From Mesomycoplasma ovipneumoniae (GTDB lineage: Bacteria; Bacillota_I; Bacilli_A; Mycoplasmatales; Metamycoplasmataceae): a stretch of 64,000 nucleotides of DNA. Within the stretch, counting starts at the first letter, position 1. Each line of letters begins with the position of its first letter. The position numbers and the translations under genes are program-made. The notes beneath the pieces are model-generated. The model saw only the letters and a program-made list of their open reading frames with translations, was not told the DNA's origin and did no database searches. The stretch lies in NCBI RefSeq assembly GCF_030012565.1, contig NZ_CP124621.1:620001-684000 (forward strand), written 5' to 3'. Positions 56,354-64,000 of the stretch are shown here, piece after piece.

Positions 56354-57259
56354 ATGAAAGATTATTTTGTTTTTGTTGAACCATACCAAAAAAATACTTT
56401 ATGAGCAGGTCAAAATTTACAAAATCAGCTAAAATCTAGCCAAAAAATTGGTGAACTCTGACTAATTTCAGCACAAAAACACGGGCTTTCGCGTGTTAGT
56501 GGGCAAAATTTAGACGAATTTTTTGCCCAAAACCGCAAATTTTTTGGCTTTTATCCACATAAAACTTACCCAAATCTTCATAAAATTATTGATGCTGGCC
56601 AAAAACTGAGTCTCCAAGTTCATCCTGATAATAAATTAGCAAAAAAATTGAATTCTTTTGGCAAAGATGAGGCTTGACTTGTGCTAAACAAAGGCGATGA
56701 TCCTTTTATAATTGGTGCAAAATCAAATGATTTTGCTGATAAAATTACAGAAATTAACAACGAAAATATCGACAAACACTGTAATTTTTGTGATCTTGAA
56801 AAAAATGATTTCGCATATATTAGCGCCGGACTGATTCATTCTATTCCACAAGGTGCCCTTGTTTATGAAATTCAGCAAAATTCAGACTTAACTTTTCGAA
56901 TTTTTGACTTTGACCGACTTGACACTAACGGACAAAAAAGAGAGCTTCATTTTGAACTTGCAAAGGTAGCGATAAATCCAAAATTAATCCCAAAAATTAT
57001 TCATGACAACAAAAAAAGTCAACAATCACTAGTTAAAAATAAATTTTTTAACCTTGAAAAAGTAAAAATTAACCAAAAATTTTTACTTTTCCCCCAAAAT
57101 GATGTTTTTTGGTACGAAATTATTATAATTTCTGGTCATGGAAAAATTAATGATGCTCCTTTTAAGCCATTTGATGCCATATTAATATCAGGACAAATTG
57201 AAAAACCAATTGAATTCCAAGCAGAAAATGCACTAATTTTAATAAACAAAATAATTTAA
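56354..57259 (+). CDS. manA: Mannose-6-phosphate isomerase
   Basis: 301 aa, the short Firmicute type. SLQVHPDN (zinc His) near residue 90, DEAWLVL (Glu), and ISAGLIHSIPQG followed by EIQQNSDLTFRIFDFDR are the signature blocks. Converts mannose-6-P to fructose-6-P. Zero gap after the preceding gene, part of the PTS operon. TGA codons in WLVLNK and WLISAQ are Trp. Confidence 0.9.
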
Positions 57260-57273
57260 CTTTTCTTGTTTTA
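57252..57273. repeat. Left short direct repeat flanking copy 9
   Basis: TAATTTAACTTTTCTTGTTT (end of manA) resembles ATATTTAATTTCCCTTGTTT at 57841-57862; about 22 bp with 3-4 changes, weak. Confidence 0.4.
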
Positions 57274-57276
57274 CCC

Positions 57277-57839
57277 GAGTTTCCCAGTTTGATAAGATAA
57301 TCTTAAAAAGTGTCCTGTTTTTGGGCACTTTTTTAACTTTTTTGACAAAAGTTAATTACAATTTTAAAACACTGGCAAAAATCAATTTATGATAAAACAG
57401 CAAAAACCATAAAAAATACAACTACTATTTAAACTCAATGTAAATAGAAAACTCATTTTTATTTAAATTGAGCCTAAAAAAACATATGAAGTTTTGAAAG
57501 AACAACAATTAAAAGCCATAAATTTGTAGATTTCTAAACGGTCAAATTTAAGGCATTCCATTATATTTAAAAACATAACGGAAAATTCGCACTATATAAT
57601 TTTTTTCATGCCAAAAAACATAACTAATTCCCCCTTAATTCAATATCAAATTTATTAATTTATTCTTAATTGAGAATAATTATAACATAATTTTATTTTT
57701 AGCCAAGCATTTTTTTCAAAAGATTAATTTTAAAATAATAAAAATTAAGGTTTTACCGTCAAAAAACACGGTTTTACGTGTATTTTTGCATATTTGTATT
57801 CAATAAAAAGTGAATTTTTGTCATCAAACTGTCAAACTC
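57277..57839 (-). mobile_element. Dispersed element copy 9 (reverse)
   Basis: 563 bp with GAGTTTCCCAGTTTGATA at left and CATCAAACTGTCAAACTC at right. A tract is short (7). On the minus strand: TTGGCT/TATAAT, GGGGGA SD, micro-ORF MFFGMKKII-stop. P1 is CCGTTATGTTT/AAATATAATGG, same compensated form as copy 5. P2 has a T-T mismatch. AAAAGTGTCC...GGGCACTTTTTT hairpin retained. Confidence 0.87.
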
Positions 57840-57870
57840 AATATTTAATTTCCCTTGTTTTTTGCAAAAT

Positions 57871-57894
57871 AAAAACCGCTAAATGCGGCTTTTA
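57871..57894 (-). terminator. Terminator of lipoprotein gene
   Basis: On the minus strand AAAGCCGC pairs with GCGGTTTTT followed by ATTTT. Confidence 0.7.
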
Positions 57895-57914
57895 TCTTTA
57901 AAAACTTTGAAATT

Positions 57915-58547
57915 TTACTCAATTGCTTGAAAAGTATCTCTACTATTTTCAACATGTTCTGGTTTAAAAACAATTTTTTCTGAACCATCATCTTTTCAGA
58001 AAATAAATGTGTAAAATTTACCTTTTTCTAGTTTTTGATCTTGCTGATCTCAATTAAAAACTAACGGAAATTCAATATTATCACCTTCAATTGCGGTTGT
58101 ACGAGCGACCTTAACTTTCAAAGGATCAACTAAAGTATTGTCATTTAATGATTTTACCTCGCTAGCATAGGCACTTCATTTTCCTGTAACTCCTTTTACC
58201 GGTGAGTGATGCAATTGGAAACGGAAAACACCTTGACTATTTAGCCTATTTTCACTTCTTGCGGCTGGAAATAATAAGGTTCGAGTTTTGACATTATCTT
58301 TTTTTGGAATATTAAATGGAGCAGAATGAAAATCGATTGTTTGGTTAGTTTTTCTAGCTGTTGTTGTTTCTTTTTGAGTGTCCATTTTTACTGGTTTAGT
58401 TTTGTCTTCTTGGCTAGATTGGGAACCTTTTTTAGTTTCAGGAGCTGTTTGATTTGTATGTTGGCATGATAAGACAATAAAAACTGGCAGTACAGAAGCT
58501 ATTGGAAGAAGCCTTAATTTTGCAATTTTTTTTATATTTTTGAACAT
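57915..58547 (-). CDS. Unknown lipoprotein
   Basis: 210 aa; lipobox VFIVLSC (Cys ~28), then a Thr/Lys/Gln-rich stretch. The mature part has no family I know. TGA codons (Trp) continue the frame to TAA 57915. Position between manA and the DUF3137 cluster; no operon partner. Surface exposed. Confidence 0.8.
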
Positions 58548-58961
58548 TTTTTTCCTTTCTTGGTCTGTTTTTTATTTTTTTGCTTTGAAAAACAAAGAAT
58601 TTAAATAAAGCAATAAGATTTTACAGACGCCTTAATTTAAATTTGAAATTACAATATTATACTATTAATTTTTAAATTATTAATGCAAAAGTGCAAAAAA
58701 ATTTTAAAATTTTGGATTTTAAAAATTTACATGGTATATTTTATTGTAAAATTAAAGGAAAAAGTGCAATAATTACTAATAAAATAGTAGAAAAAATTGA
58801 TAAAAGTGGTAAAATCAAAACCATATATAAAAAAACTAGCTGCCGAAATTTTTCACTAAATTAGTCACTTTTTAGTTATTTTTATTGAAAAATAGCTAAA
58901 AAGTGGATTAAAAAAGAATGTTTTACAATAATTCCTTTTAAAATTGAACCAAGGAGTAAAA
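58548..58961. other. Intergenic region with operator-like palindrome
   Basis: Divergent gap holding a promoter for the lipoprotein on the minus strand, then an 18-bp stem at 58866-58905 (CACTTTTTAGTTATTTTT against AAAAATAGCTAAAAAGTG) and the leader of the first DUF3137 gene. No further ORF supported. Confidence 0.6.
58866..58905. repeat. Inverted repeat upstream of DUF3137 gene A
   Basis: 18-bp stem, 4-nt loop, one G-U mismatch. A matching inverted repeat precedes each of the other two DUF3137 genes, at about 60958-60993 and 62173-62213. Confidence 0.75.
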
Positions 58962-60023
58962 ATGAAAATAATAAATGATTATTTTAAATTTGAAGACTAT
59001 AAAAACAAGGCAAAAGAGGAATTTCGGCCTAAATTAGACGACATTATCAAGAAAAAGCATTCAAAGACTCTTGAAAAACTTGCTGGAATACAAAGTGTGG
59101 CAAAAACACTTAATATTGTCTCGTCAATTTCATTCGTTTTAACTGTGATTGCTATGTTTGTTGCTGTCAATTACGTGCTAGGGATTGGTGGTATCATTTT
59201 AGCAGTTATTCCGGGAATAGTTGCAATTGCTTCTACTTTTTACTTAGGAGTCAAAAAAAGGGAAATTAGGAAAATCACCGATGAAGTTTCAAAAGACGTC
59301 CTAGAAAGTTTTAAGCCAGAAGTTGCTTACAAAGCTGCCTTTTCAATTTTAGATAAAGGAATGGATTATTTAGGTTTTAATCACCAAGCTAGCAACATTC
59401 TAATTTCAAAAAATGAAATTAGCAGACTTACTCCTGTTGAAATAATTGGCTCATCAAAGGCTTGAATTAGTGAAGTTAGACCTCTGAAAGAATTATTGAT
59501 TGATGAAAAATTCCATGTTAGTTTTACAAATGTCCGCTGACAATGAAAAGAATGAAGAAACAAAGAAACTGTGATAAGGGAAAGTTTTACTGGAATTTTA
59601 AAAATTGATACTTCAATTTTAGGTGAAAAGGCATTTGATTTTAAACTTTTAAAACCAAGGGGCTGATTTTCTCAAAATGACAAAATCAAACTTGAAAACG
59701 AGGAATTTAACGAGGTTTTTAATCTAGAATCAAATGACAGATTTAAAATCAGAAAAATGTATACACCGCTTGCAATGGAACTTTCGCTAAAAAGATATTT
59801 TGACCGTGAAGGTGTTAAGGTTAGGGATGTTACCATTGAATCTTCAGGAAATGCGATCTATTTTACTTACAGATGTGACTGAAATTTTATGTATGTTGAT
59901 TTTCCAACACATATAAAAACCGCTGATGATTTTATTAATCACATTTTCAACGATTTTTTACTTGACACTTACAGTTTGTATTATCTTTTGTGTCTTATTT
60001 ACGTTACTTTGTATTTGGATTAG
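58962..60023 (+). CDS. DUF3137 family membrane protein A
   Basis: 353 aa. Two adjacent membrane spans (about 48-95: IVSSISFVLTVIAMFVA and GGIILAVIPGIVAIASTFY), then a cytoplasmic domain with FTGILKIDTSILGEKAFDF, ENEEFNEVF and KMYTPLAMELSLKR, the DUF3137 pattern. Function unknown; DUF3137 genes often sit beside lemA, as here. SD AAGGAG with TAAAA spacer. TGA codons at 59463 and later read as Trp. Near-identical in layout to gene C. Confidence 0.8.
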
Positions 60024-60092
60024 TTAAAAATATGATCTTTTTGAAAAAAATATGGTATAATTTGTAATTTAATTAATATTTAAAGGAAAAAA

Positions 60093-60740
60093 ATGTCAAA
60101 TTTATACAACCCTAAAAATGCTGGAAATATTGAAGGATTTGAACCTCGAATTGATAATGACTCCAAAAAACCGACTGTTTCAACAGCGGCTAAAGTTGCA
60201 TTTTGAACTCTGGGGACTTTATTTTTATTTATTGGTCCAATTTATTACATTTCGCAAAAAAATAATTTTATGCGTCAACAGAATTTAATCAATGAATCAG
60301 CAGGTACAATCGAGGTTCAACTTGAGCAACGTAGTGCAACTTTATTGAAATTAGCTGACCAAGTTCGTTCATATCGTGAATATGAAAAATCAATTTTAAG
60401 CGATATTACAAGATTACGAAGTTTAAAATCAAACATAGAAAATGCTCAAGAAATTGAGAATTTAAACAACTCATTATTTGGTAGACTTATTGCAGTAAGT
60501 GAAAATTACCCAGAATTGCAAGCATCAAAAATTTATCAAGAATTAATTGAGCAAACGTCCTATTTAGAAAGAGAATTGGCGGCTGCAAGACGACTTTATA
60601 ATAGCAATGTTAATTCTTTTAACACCGAAATTTTTGTCTTTCCTTCTTCAATTGTTGCATCTTCGATGAATTTAACAACCTACCCAATGTTTAGCGCAAG
60701 CAACCAAAATCGCCAAGATGTATCATTCAAAGATTTTTAA
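60093..60740 (+). CDS. lemA: LemA family protein
   Basis: 215 aa. N-terminal cytoplasmic ~35 residues, one span (VAFWTLGTLFLFIGPIYY), then a mostly helical region with SAGTIEVQLEQRSATLLKLADQV, matching the LemA signature (QRxxLxxxL). It is a membrane-anchored helical bundle of unknown role in bacteria. SD AAAGGAAA. Lies between DUF3137 genes A and B. Confidence 0.85.
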
Positions 60741-60957
60741 TTTCTTATTAAAAAATACTCACAGCAAAAAAGCATCCTAAAAACAGACATAATTTCTCAA
60801 TAAATTTATAATTCAAACAATATAAAATTTAAAAAACACACTTTTAGACAAATAATGTCCTTTTAAATCTAAGAAATATTTGCTTAAATTAGTTCTTCAG
60901 ATTTTTTGAGATTATTTGTCTTATTTTTTTATATTAATTTACTTGTAATTTATAGCA

Positions 60958-60993
60958 TTTTTTAGCTGTTTTTATTTAAAAATAACTAAAAAA
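60958..60993. repeat. Inverted repeat upstream of DUF3137 gene B
   Basis: TTTTTTAGCTGTTTTTA against TAAAAATAACTAAAAAA; weaker than A and C, preceded by the same TGTAATTTATAGCA. Confidence 0.65.
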
Positions 60994-61052
60994 CCGGACT
61001 AAAAAAGAGTATTTTTATGATAATTCCTTTTAAAATCGCCCAAGGAGTAAAA

Positions 61053-62132
61053 ATGAAAATAATAAGTGATTATTTTAAATTTGAAGACTATAAAAACAAG
61101 GCAAAAGAGGAATTTCTTCCCAAATTAGGTGAAATTGTCAAGAAAAAAAATTCAAGCTCACTTCAAAAAATTGCTGTATTACAAAAAGATTCAAAAAAAC
61201 TTATCATTATTTTTTCAATTTCATTATTTTTAACTTTTATTATTGTTCTTAGTATTTCCTTGGCCGAAGTTGCATATATTACCTTAATTTTTGCAATTAT
61301 TCCGGGAATAATTGCTTTTTTCTCTGCTTTTTACTTTTGAATGAAAAAGAAGGAAATTTGGTCAATCACAAATGAAATTTCAAAAGACGTCATAGTTAAT
61401 TTTAAACCAGAAGATGCTTATAAAACAGCCTTTTCAATTTTAGACAAAGGAATGGATTATTTAGGTTTTTATGACCAACTAAACAACAATTTTCTAATTT
61501 CAGGAAATGAAGTTAGAAATTTTACTCCTGCAGGAACTATTGGCTCAGCAGATGCTTGAATTAGCGAAGTTAGACCTGTCAAACAATTATTAATTGATAA
61601 AAAATTCCATGTTGCATTTACAAATATCCACTGAGAATGAGAAGAAAAAATAGAAGACGAAGATGGAAAAGTTAAAACTGTGATAAGGCATAGTTATACT
61701 GGATTTTTAAAAATTGATACTTCAATTTTGGGCGAAAAAGCATTTAATTTTAAACTTTTAAAAGCAAGCGGTTGACCTTTTCAAAGAAACAAAATCAAAC
61801 TTGAAAACCAATTATTTAACAAAGTTTTTAGACCAGTATCAAATGATAAATTGAAAATCAGAAAAATGTATACACCGCTTGCAATGCAACTTTCGCTAAA
61901 AAGATATTTTGACCGTAATGGCGTTAACGTTTCCGATATTTCCATTCAATCATTTCAAAATGCAATCTATTTTACTTACAGCTGCAACTGAAATTTTATG
62001 TATTTTAATTTTCCTAGGTCAATAAAAAGCGCTGATCATTTTATTAGTCGAATTTTCAACGATTTTTTGACTGACACTTACAGTTTGTATTATCTTTTAT
62101 CTCTTATTTACACTACTTTGTATTTAGATTAG
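61053..62132 (+). CDS. DUF3137 family membrane protein B
   Basis: 359 aa, collinear with A and C but more diverged, with an insert of a few residues near EEKIEDEDGKVK. Same two membrane spans and the KMYTPLAMQLSLKR block. Start at MKIISDYFKFEDYKNKA with AAGGAG; the longer upstream frame is leader. TGA codons are Trp. Confidence 0.8.
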
Positions 62133-62172
62133 TTAAAAACATAATATTTTCAAAAAACCCTGTAATTTATAG

Positions 62173-62213
62173 CACTTTTTAGTTATTTTTTATTGAAAAA
62201 TAACTAAAAAGTG
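62173..62213. repeat. Inverted repeat upstream of DUF3137 gene C
   Basis: CACTTTTTAGTTATTTTT against AAAAATAACTAAAAAGTG, perfect 18 bp. Confidence 0.8.
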
Positions 62214-62269
62214 GGAAAAAAAGAGTATTTTTATAATAATTCCTTTTAAAATTGAATCAAGGAGTAAAA

Positions 62270-63334
62270 ATGAAAATAATAAATGATTATTTTAAATTTG
62301 AAGACTATAAAAACAAGGCAAAAGAGGAATTTCGACCTAAATTAGACGAAATTATCAAGAAAAAACATTTAAAGACTCTTGAAAAACTTGCTGGAATACA
62401 AAGAGTGGCGAAAAAACTTGATATTGTCTCGTTAATTTCATACATTTTAACTTCGGCTGGTATTTATGTTGCTATCAAATACAAGCTAGTGATTGGTGGC
62501 ATCATTTTTGCAGTTATTTCCGGAATAATTGCAATTGCTTCTACTTTTTACTTAGGAATCAAAAAAAGGGAAATTAGGAAAATCACCAATGAAGTTTCAA
62601 AAGATGTCATAGATAATTTTAGACCAGAAGATGCTTACAAAACTGCCTTTTCAATTTTAGATAAAGGAATGGATTATTTAGGTTTTAATGACCAACCTAG
62701 CAACAACATTCTAATTTCAAAAAATGAAATTAGCAATCTTACTCCTGTTCAAATCATTGGTTCATCAAAGGCTTGAATTAGTGAAGTTAGACCTCTGAAA
62801 GAATTATTGATTGATGAAAAATTCCATGTTAGTTTTACAAATGTCCACTGACAATGAGAAGAAAGAAGAAAAAAAGAAACTATAACAAAGCAAAGTTTTA
62901 CTGGAATTTTAAAAATTGATACTTCAATTTTAGGTGAAAAGGCATTTGATTTTAAGCTTTTAAAACCAAGTGGCTGACTTTCTCAAAAAGACAAAATCAA
63001 ACTTGAAAACGAAGAATTTAACAAGGTTTTTAATCCACACTCCAGTGACAGATTGAAAATCCGAAAAATGTATACACCGCTTGCAATGGAACTTTCACTA
63101 AAAAGATATTCTGACCGCGATGGCGTTAAAGTTTTGAATGTTACCATTGAGTCTTCAGGAAATGCGATCTATTTTACATACAAATGCGACTGAAATTTTA
63201 TGTATGTTGATTTTCCAACATCAATAAAAACCCCTGATGACTTTATTAATCACATTTTCAACGATTTTTTGCTTGACACTTACAGTTTGTATTATCTTTT
63301 GTGTCTTATTTACGTTACTTTGTATTTGGAGTAG
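62270..63334 (+). CDS. DUF3137 family membrane protein C
   Basis: 354 aa, very similar to A; likely a recent duplicate. Two spans, then the DUF3137 domain. Start with AAGGAG. Terminates at TAG 63332. Confidence 0.8.
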
Positions 63335-63386
63335 TTAAAAACATAATATTTTTAAAAAAGCTTGTAATTTATAACATTTTTCAACT

Positions 63387-63434
63387 TTTTTAATTGATTT
63401 TTAAGTTAAAATATCATTAAAAATCAATTAAAAA
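63387..63434 (+). terminator. Inverted repeat after DUF3137 gene C
   Basis: TTTTTAATTGATTTTTAA pairs with TTAAAAATCAATTAAAAA over a 12-nt loop; probable terminator, although no clean T run follows. Confidence 0.55.
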
Positions 63435-63552
63435 TACTAAACAGACAAATTTTTTTTCACTTTGTAGTTAGGTTTATATTCAACCAAATTTTTTAAAAAA
63501 AATAACTAAAAAGCATATAAATTGCTAAACTTGTTTTTATAGTGTTTGTACC

Positions 63553-64000
63553 GAGTTTCCCAGTTTGATGAGATAATCTTAAAAAAGTGTCCGGTTTTAC
63601 GGCGTTTTTAACTTAAAAACCAAAATATGAAATATTTAAACTACCTTTTTTAGTTAAAACACTGACAAAAACATAAAAAAATACAACTACTATTTAAACT
63701 CAATGCAAATAGAAAACTCATTTTATTTAAATTGAGCCTAAAAAAACATATGAAGTTTTGAAAGAGCAATAACCAAAAGCCCTAAATTTATAGATTTCTA
63801 AACGGTTAAATTTAAGGCATTGCATCATATTTAAAAATATGACGGAAAATTCTCATTTTCTGATTTTTTTTAGACAAAAAACATAATTAATTCCCCCCTA
63901 ATTCAATATCCAAATTTATTAATTATTCTTAAGTGATGTTCATTATAACATAATTTTATTTTAGACCAAACATTTTTTTTTTTTTTTTCAAAATGTTAAT
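63553..64000 (-). mobile_element. Dispersed element copy 10 (reverse, runs off window)
   Basis: Starts GAGTTTCCCAGTTTGATG, holds terminator-like AAAAGTGTCC, P3, P2 (GCCTTAAATTT/AAATTTAGGGC, one wobble), P1 and, on the minus strand, MFFV-stop with GGGGGGA SD. TATAAT and a 16-A tract lie near 63943-63989; the distal terminus is beyond 64000. Confidence 0.87.

Noticed and set aside
58745..58863. Short ORF after AAAGGAAAAAGTGCA
   Set aside because: No ATG/GTG/TTG at usable spacing; GTG reaches TAA after two codons.

Overview
The window is AT-rich and reads TGA as tryptophan (nearly every long gene crosses in-frame TGA codons), so it comes from a Mollicute using genetic code 4. The gene set fits a respiratory mycoplasma of the M. 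hyopneumoniae / M. ovipneumoniae / M. dispar / M. flocculare group: an MIB-MIP antibody-cleaving pair, the P80-P60-HinT module, a seven-gene F1-like-X0 ATPase cluster, lipoproteins and no cell-wall genes. That placement is inference; no rRNA or tRNA gene is present to confirm it.

Layout. 1-3513: end of an unknown membrane-anchored gene, then pta-ackA (acetyl-CoA to acetate with ATP gain). 3760-9654: three tandem paralogs of about 590 aa with no recognised family, with decayed spacer sequence beyond. 11090-14510: divergent amino-acid permease and a solo MIP-type serine protease lipoprotein. 15200-19285: P80, P60 and HinT. 19444-22750: a HAD-CoaE fusion, then DnaB-like and DnaI-like replication proteins. 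23541-31842: oligoendopeptidase F, the MIB-MIP operon and two membrane proteins. 32601-33647: zinc alcohol dehydrogenase. 34539-43157: F1-like-X0 ATPase operon on the minus strand behind a promoter containing a 17-A tract. 43303-46971: HAD phosphatase, PQ-loop membrane protein, MgtE and the diadenylate cyclase CdaM. 47816-50833: a 1005-aa tail-anchored protein with seven six-cysteine modules. 51823-57259: pgk, an RpiR regulator, a fructose-type PTS EIIABC, a small membrane protein and ManA. 57915-63334: a lipoprotein, then a LemA gene among three DUF3137 paralogs.

The most striking content is a dispersed element of about 450-670 bp, present in ten copies plus fragments (about 9% of the window). 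Full copies have terminal inverted repeats (GAGTTTCCCAGTTTGATG at one end and its complement at the other). Inside they carry a poly-A tract of 7-19 A, a promoter (TTGGTC, 16-17 nt, TATAAT), a strong Shine-Dalgarno with a micro-ORF of 4 to about 9 codons (MFFV-stop or MFLP-stop in most), a chain of hairpins whose arms vary in compensating ways, and a terminator-like hairpin (AAAAGTGTCC...GGACACTTTT). Several copies are flanked by direct repeats of about 35 to 115 bp that duplicate neighbouring gene ends, as expected from an IS1634-like transposase working in trans. My best reading is a MITE that has spread a structured, possibly phase-variable small RNA with a leader peptide. I know of no description of it.

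The genes describe sugar import by PTS, glycolysis and acetate formation for ATP; surface defence against host antibody (MIB-MIP, solo MIP, P80/P60); Mg2+ and c-di-AMP homeostasis; and several lineage-specific families that have multiplied locally.
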